In this document: positions 18,341 through 27,783 of the stretch, piece by piece
Layout: every line of letters starts with the position of its first letter
Position numbering within the stretch: position 1 is the stretch's first letter
Assembly: GCA_947447265.1 (NCBI GenBank)
Contig: CANFKC010000003.1
Span: 124,001-188,000, forward strand
DNA: 64,000 nt
DNA from: Chitinophagaceae bacterium
GTDB taxonomy: Bacteria; Bacteroidota; Bacteroidia; Chitinophagales; Chitinophagaceae
Direction: 5' to 3'
The notes under the pieces: model-generated
Told to the model about the DNA's origin: nothing
The model's database searches: none
Seen by the model: the letters and a program-made list of their open reading frames with translations, nothing else
Translations under genes and position numbers: made by a program

Positions 18341-19612
18341 ATGTTACCTATACAATTATTCAGGCAGGAGAAAGAATTGGTGCTGGCCGGCCTCGCAAAA
18401 AAGAACTTTAAGGATATTGACCTTGTTGATAAAATAATTGCTCTTGACGAAAAGCGTCGTGAGTTACAGGTGGAAAATGACAGCCTTGCTGCTAAGCTGA
18501 ATGCCGCCGCAAAAAGCATAGGTATTCACATGTCAAAAGGCGAGAAGGCGGAAGCCGAAACACTGAAGGAAATGGTAAACCTGCATAAAGAGCAGGCCAA
18601 AGACCTTTCTCAGCGGCTTTCAGAAATGGAAACTGAGGTGCAGGATATGATTGTGAAGCTACCTAACCTGCCCCATAGCAGCGTTCCTTTTGGCAAAACG
18701 CCGGAAGAAAACGAAGTGGTGCGCAGCGGTGGCACTATGCCTGAACTGGGTAGTAACAACATGCCGCACTGGGAACTGGCGGCAAAGTATGGCCTGATCG
18801 ATTTTGAACTAGGTAACAAGATAACAGGTAGTGGTTTCCCCGTATTTATGGGACAAGGCGCACGTTTGCAAAGAGCTCTGATACAGTACTTCCTGAACTA
18901 CAATATTGATGCTGGCTTTAAAGAGTACAGCACCGGCTACCTGGTAAACGAAGCTTCGGCATACAGCACCGGGCAATTACCTGATAAAGAAGGGCAGATG
19001 TACCATGTTACCGGCGACAACTTGTTCCTAATACCAACAGCGGAAGTACCTGTGACCAATATATACCGCGATACCATTACACCTGAGGCGGAACTGCCAC
19101 TGAAACTTACTGCCTACTCTCCATGTTTCCGCCGTGAAGCGGGCTCTTATGGTAAAGACGTGCGTGGACTGAACAGGGTGCACCAGTTTGATAAGGTGGA
19201 AATAGTGCAGATTGCACATCCGGCAAAAAGCTATGAAGTACTGGAAGAAATGGTAGACCATGTTGAGCAACTTTTGCAACAACTGGAACTGCCTTACCGC
19301 ATATTGCGCCTTTGTGGTGGCGATATGAGTTTTACATCGGCACTCACTTACGATTTTGAGGTGTATAGCGCAGCACAAGAACGTTGGCTGGAAGTAAGCT
19401 CTGTTTCAAATTTTGAGAACTTCCAGACCAACAGGGCTAAAATACGTTTCCGCGATACCAATGGCAAAACGCAGCTGGCACACTCGCTGAACGGCAGTTC
19501 CCTGGCATTGCCGCGTATTATGGCATGCCTGCTGGAAAATAACCAGACCGCTGACGGCATAGATATACCGGCTATATTGCAGCCTTACTTCGGGAAGAAT
19601 AAAATAAGCTAA
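18341..19612 (+). CDS. serS: Seryl-tRNA synthetase
   Basis: This 423-residue class II aminoacyl-tRNA synthetase charges tRNA-Ser. The N-terminal ~110 residues form the long antiparallel coiled coil that clamps the tRNA variable arm (EKRRELQVENDSLAAKLNAA through HKEQAKDLSQRLSEMETEV). Class II motif 2 is PCFRREAGSYGKDVRGLNRV with HQFDKVEI, and motif 3 is NGSSLALPRIMACLLEN near the C-terminus. Length and start are standard. It is followed 103 bases later by a DUF4293 gene on the same strand. Confidence 0.97.
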   Translation: MLPIQLFRQEKELVLAGLAKKNFKDIDLVDKIIALDEKRRELQVENDSLAAKLNAAAKSIGIHMSKGEKAEAETLKEMVNLHKEQAKDLSQRLSEMETEVQDMIVKLPNLPHSSVPFGKTPEENEVVRSGGTMPELGSNNMPHWELAAKYGLIDFELGNKITGSGFPVFMGQGARLQRALIQYFLNYNIDAGFKEYSTGYLVNEASAYSTGQLPDKEGQMYHVTGDNLFLIPTAEVPVTNIYRDTITPEAELPLKLTAYSPCFRREAGSYGKDVRGLNRVHQFDKVEIVQIAHPAKSYEVLEEMVDHVEQLLQQLELPYRILRLCGGDMSFTSALTYDFEVYSAAQERWLEVSSVSNFENFQTNRAKIRFRDTNGKTQLAHSLNGSSLALPRIMACLLENNQTADGIDIPAILQPYFGKNKIS

Positions 19613-19715
19613 CCAATAATACTGATGAAACTTATCAGCGCTGTGATGCATAGCAGATAGTGTGAGCAGGTGGGCATTTTTAAGTTTTTACTTTTACTTT
19701 TTTATTTTGTAAAAT

Positions 19716-20153
19716 ATGTTGCAACGCAAACAATCGATCTGGCTTTTAATTGCGGCATTATTAAATGCTGGTGTTATATTTTTTGACCTTTACCGCTGGC
19801 ACGAAGTTGCGAACGGGGTAGATGTGAAGCATGAAATAAGGGTTACCAATAATTATCCCATGTTCATTATTGTTTTGGTATGCACTGTATTGCCACTGGT
19901 AACCATGTTTATGTACAAGCAGCGTAAACGTCAGGTAATGATGACTGCGTTTAACATTGCTGCTGTATGCGGGTTAAATGCTCAAATGTTGCTGAAAATT
20001 GGCCATGAGGCTAAACTGAGCACCGCTATAGCCTCGGGCACTTATTGGATAGGTGCTGCATTACCGGTTATTTCAATAATATTCCTGATTTTGGCAATAG
20101 TGGGCATCCGCAAAGACGATAAGCTTGTAAAATCGATGGATAGGTTGAGGTAG
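19716..20153 (+). CDS. DUF4293 family membrane protein
   Basis: This 145-residue protein has four transmembrane segments (about residues 8-25, 49-66, 75-92 and 110-130) and an N-terminal MLQRKQSIWLL. The C-terminal GIRKDDKLVKSMDRLR is the conserved cytoplasmic tail of DUF4293 proteins in Bacteroidota. The function is unknown. The stop is only 5 bases from that of the convergent gene at 20159. Confidence 0.8.
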   Translation: MLQRKQSIWLLIAALLNAGVIFFDLYRWHEVANGVDVKHEIRVTNNYPMFIIVLVCTVLPLVTMFMYKQRKRQVMMTAFNIAAVCGLNAQMLLKIGHEAKLSTAIASGTYWIGAALPVISIIFLILAIVGIRKDDKLVKSMDRLR

Positions 20154-20158
20154 GTTTT

Positions 20159-20869
20159 TCATTTTTTGGTATCAGCATCAGTATCATAGCCAGGAAGTGG
20201 AACAAGTGTTGTATCACCGGTTACTTTATAGTAATTGGACGAAGGTTTTCCCTGCCGCTCAGTGAGCAACCGCAAAATTCTCTTTTTGGCATCTTCTGTT
20301 TCTCCCCCTTCATTGGTGTATCCGCGCCAGCGGTATAGTTTTCTTTTTAGGTTTACAAAAACGCTATGCCCAAGCGGATCTCCATGAAATCCGTAATCAA
20401 TGACGTAAGAAAAATCGGGAACACCATCCATATTAAAGTCATCAACGTCAAACCAATAAGATATGGACGAGGTTCTGATATATTTGGCCTTCACCTCGGC
20501 TTCGGTTAACTGTATCGTACGTTCCTTTGCACGCTTCGCAAACATATTGGAGAACGCGGTATCGGTCTGAGGCCCGAGTGGAACGATATCTTCAACATCA
20601 GCCCTATAAAGACTACCGAAACTAAACACGTCACCATCTATGTCTACCAGTTCATAAGTTATTTTGAACTTTGCCGTGATCTTTCCGATAGGGATTTCCA
20701 GCACCAGTACGCGGGGCACACCGGGCTTAAACGGCTTGCCTTTAAACGGGCTGGGATATTCGTCTTCGTAGACAATGGCTTTTTTAGCGGCCTTATGCGG
20801 GGTACTTTTATGTTGCCCGATTACGTAACAGGGTATAGCAAGTAGTAAGAGGATGAACACCTTTTTCAT
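20159..20869 (-). CDS. Exported protein of unknown function
   Basis: The 236-residue product starts with a signal peptide (KKVFILLLLAIPCYVIGQ) and continues with a basic linker, then an alpha/beta region (PRVLVLEIPIGKITAKFKIT). A DVDDFNMDGVPDFSYVIDYG segment (about residues 153-172) resembles the Asp-rich loop of calcium-binding FG-GAP or dockerin-like motifs. No family was recognised. I chose the ATG at 20869; an upstream extension to 20917 would place 16 residues before the signal peptide. It lies just downstream of the beta-barrel gene at 20926-21768, and the two may share a transcript. Confidence 0.6.
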   Translation of the reverse strand: MKKVFILLLLAIPCYVIGQHKSTPHKAAKKAIVYEDEYPSPFKGKPFKPGVPRVLVLEIPIGKITAKFKITYELVDIDGDVFSFGSLYRADVEDIVPLGPQTDTAFSNMFAKRAKERTIQLTEAEVKAKYIRTSSISYWFDVDDFNMDGVPDFSYVIDYGFHGDPLGHSVFVNLKRKLYRWRGYTNEGGETEDAKKRILRLLTERQGKPSSNYYKVTGDTTLVPLPGYDTDADTKK

Positions 20870-20925
20870 GAGCGGTAGATTATAGGCAGCAGGCAATGCG
20901 ATAGAAGAGGACAACAAGATTGAAT

Positions 20926-21768
20926 TTATTGAGGAACCGCTACTGGTGCAGGTTTCGGACTCAAGTTGAAGATTACACCAACGTGCATACCCGCACTGCC
21001 AAATGGTTGGGAATAACTGATGTAGCTTGTGCCTCCGCCGGTTAACGTATAAGTCCTGCTCTTAGTAGCTTCAACAATTTTTCCATTCTCAATAACGCTG
21101 ATGTCGTCGAACGAGCTTACGAATGGAGACAGGGAGAGCAAATTTACCTCGCCGTAAAGTTTAAGGCTGCTATTAAGGGAATATTGCACGCCGCAGGCGG
21201 CTGTGTAGCCAACTGAAAAGCTGTGTTTGATAGTTGCATGATAGGTGCCGAATTCTGTTGGGGAACCTGACGCATAACTAGTCTCTAATTTTCCATGATA
21301 GTCAACAGTCATATTTACCGGTAAGGCAACGCCAATGCGCGCGTAGCCGGATAACGTTTTATTGCCGGTTCGTATAACAATTGAGGGAAGCGCTATCAAG
21401 CTGTTACGCGCCCTTGAGTTATAATCCCACTTCATTACTCCATTGCCCAGGGATGTTCCAACGTTCGAAATTTCTTTATAACTATATTCTTTGCCGGGGT
21501 TGTACATCGCGCTCAGCTCAAACCCGAAGGTTTTGCTAACCATATAACCTATGCCCCCATTAACCTGTAAGCCGGCAGTAAAAGAAATCTTATTAATGTC
21601 ATGTTGCCCATAGATACTTGTACCTGAGTATGGGAACCAATTACCGTTATAAGTTTGCCCGGATGCAGGGATGGCGTAGCCCGTGCCGCCCCTCAAATAA
21701 AAACCCTGGGCGGATGCCGCTAACGAGCAAAGCATACCAATGGCAAAGAAGATTGTGGTCTTTTTCAT
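20926..21768 (-). CDS. Outer-membrane beta-barrel protein, first of two paralogues
   Basis: The 280-residue protein has a signal peptide (KKTTIFFAIGMLCSLAASAQ). The rest is made of alternating hydrophobic strands with Gly/aromatic turns: FYLRGGTGYAIPASGQTYNG, VNGGIGYMVSKTFGFELSAM, SVGYTAACGVQYSLNSSLKL. It ends with AGMHVGVIFNLSPKPAP, where a terminal strand is followed by a short Pro/Ala tail. This fits the small OmpA/PorT-like beta-barrels of Bacteroidota. The ligand or role is unknown. It lies 40 bases downstream of a clearly related gene in the same direction. Confidence 0.65.
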   Translation of the reverse strand: MKKTTIFFAIGMLCSLAASAQGFYLRGGTGYAIPASGQTYNGNWFPYSGTSIYGQHDINKISFTAGLQVNGGIGYMVSKTFGFELSAMYNPGKEYSYKEISNVGTSLGNGVMKWDYNSRARNSLIALPSIVIRTGNKTLSGYARIGVALPVNMTVDYHGKLETSYASGSPTEFGTYHATIKHSFSVGYTAACGVQYSLNSSLKLYGEVNLLSLSPFVSSFDDISVIENGKIVEATKSRTYTLTGGGTSYISYSQPFGSAGMHVGVIFNLSPKPAPVAVPQ

Positions 21769-21808
21769 AAGATGGATATTTTATAGAAAACTACGAAAAT
21801 AGTTTCAT

Positions 21809-22690
21809 TTAAAATTTCTTGCGCCTGTCTTTCAGATCATTTTTGCCATGGGATTTTTGACCTAGCTCATAGCTGAAACCTACCTGTAAACCAGCATTGC
21901 TGAATGGCAATGCATAAGCCGGCTGCTGCGTGCCCGAAGAATCAACCACCGCAGTTTTAGAATAGTTAACCACTTGGGGTCCGGTAACTGCCGTTAACGG
22001 AAACCTTACACCATTTTCAGATGCTGCAGTAAGCGTACTGGTTTTTGTAATTACCGAAAGCGACATAAAGCCCAGTTCGCCAAAAAAACTGCTGCGCTCA
22101 CTTAAACGGTATTTGAAACCGGCTGCCGCTGCAAAACCCAACGAAAAACTATTTTTAATATTAAACGTAAAGTCATCAGTTAAGATTAAGCCTTTACCGG
22201 GAAGGTTGGTAATGATCTGGTCTTGCGTAACGTTTGTTTTGAGCGGCAGCACAAGTCCGAAACGGACGTAAGCATTCAAATCCCTATCATCGGTTTGCAG
22301 CACCAGTGAAGGTGTAAAAAACACCGGGGTTTTCGCCTGGTCTACAATGCTCAGATCGCTGGCTATCCCACCAATAGAAATATTGTGATAAGTGAAAGTA
22401 TATTTTTTACCTGCAACAGCCGAAAGATTTGCCTCTACGCCAATGTGCTTATTAAACATATAGCCAAGGGCCAGGTTACCTACAACCCCACTTGAAAAAG
22501 ATGCGCCTTTTATACTAAAAACCTCTGCGGTTGTCTTATCAATCGTACCATTATAAGGGGTGCCGTTACCATCGTTAAGCTGCCCTGCCTGCGGTATTGC
22601 ATACCCGAGGCCGACACGGTAGAAAAAATCCTGGCCATGAGCAGTAGTAAAAGCAGACAATGCTAACATCATCGGAATTAGTTTTTTCAT
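21809..22690 (-). CDS. Outer-membrane beta-barrel protein, second of two paralogues
   Basis: A 293-residue paralogue of the next gene, with a signal peptide (KKLIPMMLALSAFTTAHGQ) and the same motifs: FYRVGLGYAIPQAGQLNDGN, NLALGYMFNKHIGVEANLSA, SLGFAAAAGFKYRLSERSSF and a terminal NAGLQVGFSYELGQK. The barrel likely has about 8-10 strands. The paralogue shares the GYAIP opening and the NSFSLGF/HSFSVGY strand near residue 185. Function is unknown; the pair is probably co-transcribed. Confidence 0.65.
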   Translation of the reverse strand: MKKLIPMMLALSAFTTAHGQDFFYRVGLGYAIPQAGQLNDGNGTPYNGTIDKTTAEVFSIKGASFSSGVVGNLALGYMFNKHIGVEANLSAVAGKKYTFTYHNISIGGIASDLSIVDQAKTPVFFTPSLVLQTDDRDLNAYVRFGLVLPLKTNVTQDQIITNLPGKGLILTDDFTFNIKNSFSLGFAAAAGFKYRLSERSSFFGELGFMSLSVITKTSTLTAASENGVRFPLTAVTGPQVVNYSKTAVVDSSGTQQPAYALPFSNAGLQVGFSYELGQKSHGKNDLKDRRKKF

Positions 22691-22947
22691 AATAGTTGGT
22701 TGTCAGTGTTACTAAGCGAAGGTAAGGGCAATTAGACTTTTAAAATACGTGAATGTTTATGTGGGCCTAAAGCATAACCATTAAGAGTATAAACCCCAAG
22801 GGTTGGTATTATTATAGAAATTTGCAATGATAATATGCAAAACCCCGAAGGCGATGATAGATATGTCTCCATGCCAATTGCTACATCTCCCTTACAGGGT
22901 TGTGCCAATCTCCGCCTCCGATCAACGAAACATAATCAGCAATAAAA

Positions 22948-22968
22948 AGCCCCGCAAAATGCGGGGCT
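22948..22968 (-). terminator. Terminator of the Asp-box propeller gene
   Basis: AGCCCCGCA and TGCGGGGCT pair around AAA. On the minus strand the stem is followed by TTTTTATT. It sits 12 bases after the stop of the gene ending at 22981. The remaining gap to 22690 holds no gene. Confidence 0.85.
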
Positions 22969-22980
22969 AAAAACTAATCA

Positions 22981-25900
22981 TTAAAAATTCTTGCTTGCGC
23001 CTGACGGTTTGGGCTTGGCATCCTTAACGGTTTGTTCGGCCTTGGCGCCGTATTCTGTGTTTATTTTGCCATAAGCGTCTGTTCCTTTTTTAAGGTCCTC
23101 TTCCAGACCGGTAATACGAGCTAGTTGCAGGTTGGTTGGTTTACATTCCTGGCCACATACTGCGCCGTATACCTCGGTAATATTTTCGCGCAGTTTCTTC
23201 TCATCGGCGAATATTGATTTGTGTTTCGATGCCAGCAGGGTATTCCTCAGTTCCTCCAGCTTTGTGTTGTATTCTGTCAGCAATTTTTTGGCCTTAGGCT
23301 GTGTAATAGAGTCAAGGTTGCTCTTAATACGTGCCTGGTCTGCATTAATTTTGTTGACAAGTTCGTATAACTGCTCATGCATGTGGTAGAGTTGCATTGC
23401 CGCTGTATGCTGCACGCCCCTGTCGGTTTCAGTAAATAGCTTGTTTTCGCTGTTATGCACCATTTGCAGTTTACTGGTATACTCTTTATCTCCTACTTTT
23501 AGCTTTACAGTATAGGTGCCCGGCATAACCAATGGTGCTATAAATGAACCGTAATCCATTTTTGTACCGCCCGTTGCTGTTTTTGGCGGTGTCATGCGTT
23601 GGTTCCAGTATACTTTATTAATGCCCTTGCGTTTATTGCCCGGTATCGATTGTACCAGTTTATCGGTAGCATCATAAATGTCGATCTTTACTTCAGCATT
23701 CGCACGGTCTTTCAGGTAATACTCGATTGGTAAAATATCATCCGGATTGCCGCCCCACCAGCCACCGCTTACCGGTGAACCGCCGCCACCGTATGTGCCT
23801 GTAGAAATTGGCATGGGTTTGTTTTCGAAGAGCACCACGTCTTTGTTCAGCACTTCACTGCTCAACTCCCTTATTGGTGCAATATTGTTGATGACCATAA
23901 TACCGCGGCCGTGGGTAGCAAAAACAAGGTCGCTGGTTTGTGGCTGTATCTGTATATCGCGGACGATGCAATAATCCGGAATATGGTTCTTCATTCTGAA
24001 CCAGGTGTTACCACCATCAATGCTCGCGAAAAGGCCCCTTTCCGTGCCTAAGAAAAGCAGGTTTTTATTAATTGGGTCTTCCTTTATTTTGTGAGCGAAA
24101 CCAGTCAGCTCAGTGCTGTTCAGGCGGCCCCATGTTTTGCCGCCGTCAGTCGATTTACCAACGTACGTGTTCATGTCGCCATACATATGGTTATCGAAAG
24201 TGGCATAGATGGTATTCTTATCAAACTTAGAAGGCTCCACACTGCTTACCCATGTTTGGGCAGGTATGCCTGCTGCCACATAGTTCTTTGATGTGTTGGT
24301 CCATGTTTTGCCGCCGTCGGTTGTCAACTGCAGGTTGCCGTCATCAGTACCTGCCCAGATAATATTCTCATCCAGCGGCGATTCAGCTACAGTGAAAATG
24401 GTACAATGGTTCTCTGCTGAAGTATTGTCTTCACTCAGGCCACCTGAATTTTCCTGCTCCTGTTTTTTCTTGTCGTTAGTGGTAAGGTCGGCAGATATTT
24501 TCTGCCAGGTGCGGCCCTGGTCGGTCGTCTTGAAAAGATATTGCGATGCAGTGTAGAGGTTGTGTTTGTTGGTCTGGCCGGTAACAATAGGGGTGTTCCA
24601 GTTCCAGCGCAATTTTTCGTCAGTATTTGATTTTTGTGGGGTAATGTCCACCGATTTGAAATCCGTAAGATTGATACGACCCATATTGCCGCCCTGCGAT
24701 TCCGCATAGGCTATGTTATTGTCGCTAGGGTCTGGCGATACCCAGAAGCCATCGCCGCCGTACATAGATTGCCAGCTGCTGTTATTAACACCACCCGGAG
24801 CAGCCGAAGGCGCCATCCAGCTGCCATTATCCTGCAGGCCACCATACATGCGGTAAGGAGTATTATTGTCGCACGCTACATGGTAAAACTGGCCCACCGG
24901 CAGGTTATAGACAAACATCCAGGTAGCGCCGCGGTCAAGGCTGTAATACACACCGCCATCGGTACCCAGGTACATCTGGTTGGTGTAGTTAGGGTTTATC
25001 CAGAGGGCGTGGTGGTCGCTATGCACCCAGCCTCCATCATAAGAAGCATCAGCAAAGGAATAACCTCCGTCATCAGAGTAAGAAAAGCCAAAACCAGGGC
25101 GGTAAACGCGCTTAGGATCTTTCGGATCAATTACCAGGCAGCTGAAATAGAATGGGCGGGAAACCACATTCATAGTCGCGCTCTGCGATTTCCATGTTTC
25201 ACCACCATCTGATGAAATATACAAACCTGTTTCTTTTGCTTCCACAATGGCTATCATATTCTCAGGCGCGCTTGGGGCCAAGGTAAGCGCTATGCGGCCA
25301 AATGGTTTCGCTGGTAAACCTTCTTTCAGTTCTTTCCAGGTTTTACCGCCGTTAACGCTCTTCCACATGCCGCTACCCTTACCACCGGAATTAAAAGCAT
25401 AAGGGAAACGACGGAACTCCCAGGTAGTTGCATAAACAACATCAGGATTATTAGGGTCAACAGCTATGTCAGCGCAGCCCGTTTTTTCATTAATGTAGAA
25501 AATCTTATTCCAGGTCTCGCCTCCGTCGGTTGACTTATACAAACCGCGGTGCTTGCTGTCGCTCCAGAGCGGGCCGGGGGCGGCAGCGTAAATGGTATTC
25601 GGGTTTTTAGGGTCAATAATTATTTTAGCGATGTGCTCTGTACTATCGAGGCCCACCTTTATCCAGTTATCACCGGCATCGGTTGTTTTATACAGGCCAT
25701 CGCCTATGGATACGGAGTTACGCATATTGCTTTCGCCGGTCCCAACAAACACTGTTGCACGGTTCTTCTGGTCAATGGCCAGGCAGCCGATGCTCATGCA
25801 GTACTTATCAAAAATGGGCTTGAAAGATGCACCCGCATTAGTACTCTTCCAGATGCCGCCTCCTGCGGTGCCGACGTAGAGTGTTTTGCTGTCGGCATTC

Positions 25901-26052
25901 ACGCCCTCAATTGCGGTTATACGTCCGCTCATGGTGCCGGGCCCCAGCCAGCGGGCTTCCATAGCGCCAAAAGTATACGAATTCACTTTTGCCTGGCCAT
26001 TGGCGATACTAACTGATAGTACTGCCGCGCATAATAATAAGTACTGCTTCAT
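22981..26052 (-). CDS. Large exported Asp-box (BNR/VPS10-like) beta-propeller protein
   Basis: The 1023-residue protein has a signal peptide (KQYLLLCAAVLSVSIANGQ). About 730 residues follow with many Asp-box repeats of the form S.DGG.TW: STDGGETWNKIF, SVNGGKTWKELK, SSDGGETWKSQ, TTDGGKTWTNT, STDGGKTWGRL and SIDGGNTWFRM. These mark BNR/sortilin-type beta-propellers, as found in sialidases, xyloglucanases and VPS10 proteins. After residue ~760 come an Ig-like or FlgD-like strand region (AEVKIDIYDATDKLVQSIPG, MPGTYTVKLKVGDK) and a helical C-terminal region (about 860-1010). No catalytic residues could be assigned, so enzymatic activity is unproven. It is predicted periplasmic or extracellular. 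Confidence 0.75.
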   Translation of the reverse strand: MKQYLLLCAAVLSVSIANGQAKVNSYTFGAMEARWLGPGTMSGRITAIEGVNADSKTLYVGTAGGGIWKSTNAGASFKPIFDKYCMSIGCLAIDQKNRATVFVGTGESNMRNSVSIGDGLYKTTDAGDNWIKVGLDSTEHIAKIIIDPKNPNTIYAAAPGPLWSDSKHRGLYKSTDGGETWNKIFYINEKTGCADIAVDPNNPDVVYATTWEFRRFPYAFNSGGKGSGMWKSVNGGKTWKELKEGLPAKPFGRIALTLAPSAPENMIAIVEAKETGLYISSDGGETWKSQSATMNVVSRPFYFSCLVIDPKDPKRVYRPGFGFSYSDDGGYSFADASYDGGWVHSDHHALWINPNYTNQMYLGTDGGVYYSLDRGATWMFVYNLPVGQFYHVACDNNTPYRMYGGLQDNGSWMAPSAAPGGVNNSSWQSMYGGDGFWVSPDPSDNNIAYAESQGGNMGRINLTDFKSVDITPQKSNTDEKLRWNWNTPIVTGQTNKHNLYTASQYLFKTTDQGRTWQKISADLTTNDKKKQEQENSGGLSEDNTSAENHCTIFTVAESPLDENIIWAGTDDGNLQLTTDGGKTWTNTSKNYVAAGIPAQTWVSSVEPSKFDKNTIYATFDNHMYGDMNTYVGKSTDGGKTWGRLNSTELTGFAHKIKEDPINKNLLFLGTERGLFASIDGGNTWFRMKNHIPDYCIVRDIQIQPQTSDLVFATHGRGIMVINNIAPIRELSSEVLNKDVVLFENKPMPISTGTYGGGGSPVSGGWWGGNPDDILPIEYYLKDRANAEVKIDIYDATDKLVQSIPGNKRKGINKVYWNQRMTPPKTATGGTKMDYGSFIAPLVMPGTYTVKLKVGDKEYTSKLQMVHNSENKLFTETDRGVQHTAAMQLYHMHEQLYELVNKINADQARIKSNLDSITQPKAKKLLTEYNTKLEELRNTLLASKHKSIFADEKKLRENITEVYGAVCGQECKPTNLQLARITGLEEDLKKGTDAYGKINTEYGAKAEQTVKDAKPKPSGASKNF

Positions 26053-26076
26053 GTTTGTGTGAGATAAATTATCCGA

Positions 26077-26105
26077 TAAAAAAACCCGGAAGAAAAATTC
26101 CGGGT
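26077..26105 (-). terminator. Terminator after the LolA-like trio
   Basis: ACCCGGAA and TTCCGGGT form an 8-base stem around a 6-base loop, with a T-run on the minus strand. It lies 20 bases beyond the stop of the gene ending at 26126, and so separates the LolA-like genes from the propeller gene. Confidence 0.8.
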
Positions 26106-26125
26106 ACTCTTAAAATATTGTGCTG

Positions 26126-26848
26126 CTAGTTTGTAGGCACAAATATGCTTTCATCAACGGTCTTGTTCACTTCAAATTTTGTAAAGGTCATTTTTAAGCC
26201 ACCGTTCCCCCTATACATTGATTTTGGCTCTACTATGCCCTCTGGCAACGTAATGTATTCACCATAATTCCACACGTCCTCTGTTTCCTTGCCGTCAATA
26301 GTTATTTTTGTTATAGTACGCACTGCAAGAAAGGTTTTGGCATCGAGATACACAGTTTCAACCCCACCAGTTTTCTTGGTCAATTTCAGTTTGTGGCAGG
26401 TAGTGCCTTCTACTTCGTCTTTGCCCAGGTAAACTACTTCAGTCTCTTTCTCCTTATAGTCCACGAGGTTACCCTGGCAATCCAGGCTGCTCTGCCCCTC
26501 TTTCAGCGCGTCACCGGTTAGGGGTTCAGCCTTTGTTTGTCCTTCAAAGGGCATAAACGACCAACCCCCTGTTTGTGTAACTATTTGGTAGCCGGTCATA
26601 CTACCATAGGTAAATTCTATTCTCATGGCTTTCATGTGCACTGCTGTCAATTTAAAATCACTAACCACACCATTACCGGCTTCCGCGCTGCCGATGTTAG
26701 TGATTGTTTTTATTTTTCTCAGATTTTCAGCGCCACCCATTGCGGCAACAGACTTCTGTACTATTTCGTCGAGCGATTGTGCCCGGGCAATTACAAAACA
26801 GCTACATACCAGCACCAATGTTGCAAGCGATAGTTGAATACTTTTCAT
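26126..26848 (-). CDS. LolA-like exported protein, paralogue 1 of 3
   Basis: The 240-residue protein has a signal peptide (KSIQLSLATLVLVCSCFVIARAQ), then SLDEIVQKSVAAMGGAENLRKIKTI, a pattern common at the start of Bacteroidota proteins with the LolA/LppX half-barrel fold. Strands such as MKAMRIEFTYGSMTGYQIVT, GWSFMPFEGQTKAEPL and VYLGKDEVEGTTCHKLKLTK follow. The fold suggests binding of a lipid or lipoprotein acyl chain in the periplasm; the actual ligand is unknown. It is followed by a terminator and is the most diverged of three tandem paralogues. Confidence 0.7.
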   Translation of the reverse strand: MKSIQLSLATLVLVCSCFVIARAQSLDEIVQKSVAAMGGAENLRKIKTITNIGSAEAGNGVVSDFKLTAVHMKAMRIEFTYGSMTGYQIVTQTGGWSFMPFEGQTKAEPLTGDALKEGQSSLDCQGNLVDYKEKETEVVYLGKDEVEGTTCHKLKLTKKTGGVETVYLDAKTFLAVRTITKITIDGKETEDVWNYGEYITLPEGIVEPKSMYRGNGGLKMTFTKFEVNKTVDESIFVPTN

Positions 26849-26904
26849 AAGCTATTTGTCAGGTGGTGTAAACCTTGTTATGTTATTATTTTCCAGGCAG
26901 CCTA

Positions 26905-27624
26905 TTAGCTCTTTGGGGTAAATTCGCTTTCTTCAATTGCCTTGTTTATTTCTACGCTCTTCACAGTTACCGGTCCGCCGCCTGCATCAATTGACATTGG
27001 GTAAACAATGCCTTCAGGTAATTTCTTATAGTTACTGTAGTTTGATGTAGCCTCAATTTCTTTACCATTCACGGTAACTTTTGCCACCGAGCGAATGTGG
27101 TAGTAAGTGCTTGCATCGTAATACCTTGTTTCTTCTTTGCCTGAAGGGTAAACTACTTTCAGTTTGAAGCATTCTGTACCTTCAACATCATCTTTACCCA
27201 GGTAAGTTATTTTGTTGCCTTTTGCTTTGTAATCAGCCAGGGTATAAGTGCCCATAATGTCCAGCCCATCCTGTCCTTTTTTCACGTCGTCGGCTGATAT
27301 TGCTTCAGGCTTGGTCTGGCCGCCAAATGGCATAAAGTTCCATCCTTCTTTGTCTGTAAGTATAGTATAACCTGTCATGCCAGATACGGTATATTCTACC
27401 CTCATGCCTTTATGGTCTTTTATTGAAATAATAACCGGTATTTCCATACCCTGGGCATTAACAGCCCCGGTCATTTTTATTGTTTTCACTTTTTTCCAGT
27501 TGTCGGTGCCGCCCATAGCGGTTAAGTTTTTCTGTGCAATGTCGTCAACAGATTGTGCTGTTGCTTTAATAGTACCAGCTGCAACCAGTAACAACGAGAG
27601 TATTGATAATGTGATCTTTTTCAT
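26905..27624 (-). CDS. LolA-like exported protein, paralogue 2 of 3
   Basis: A 239-residue relative of its two neighbours: signal peptide KKITLSILSLLLVAAGTIKATAQ, then SVDDIAQKNLTAMGGTDNWK, MRVEYTVSGMTGYTILTDKE, GWNFMPFGGQTKPEAISADD and ITYLGKDDVEGTECFKLKV. I start at the ATG at 27624, which begins a normal signal peptide; the frame extends 22 codons further upstream, but that would put a second hydrophobic stretch before it. The same LolA/LppX-like half-barrel and periplasmic location are inferred. Confidence 0.7.
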   Translation of the reverse strand: MKKITLSILSLLLVAAGTIKATAQSVDDIAQKNLTAMGGTDNWKKVKTIKMTGAVNAQGMEIPVIISIKDHKGMRVEYTVSGMTGYTILTDKEGWNFMPFGGQTKPEAISADDVKKGQDGLDIMGTYTLADYKAKGNKITYLGKDDVEGTECFKLKVVYPSGKEETRYYDASTYYHIRSVAKVTVNGKEIEATSNYSNYKKLPEGIVYPMSIDAGGGPVTVKSVEINKAIEESEFTPKS

Positions 27625-27783
27625 ACCTAGCTTTTTGAAATTATTAATAAGTAACAGGAATAAAAGTAGATAATATAGCGGTGCAGGCAAAATTCAAGTC
27701 GGCAGACGCTGGAATTTTATCGGCAAACATGGCATTTCTGATGCCCGATGGTGCACCTTTTTCGGTTAACCGACATTTACAGG

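Noticed and set aside
22691-22947. Gap between the beta-barrel and propeller genes searched for a tRNA or small RNA
   Set aside because: No cloverleaf, no conserved T-loop sequence and no promoter-terminator pair other than the terminator of the propeller gene.
24634-25212. A 192-codon frame opposite the Asp-box propeller gene
   Set aside because: Antisense shadow of a repeat-rich gene with clear S.DGG.TW motifs on the other strand.
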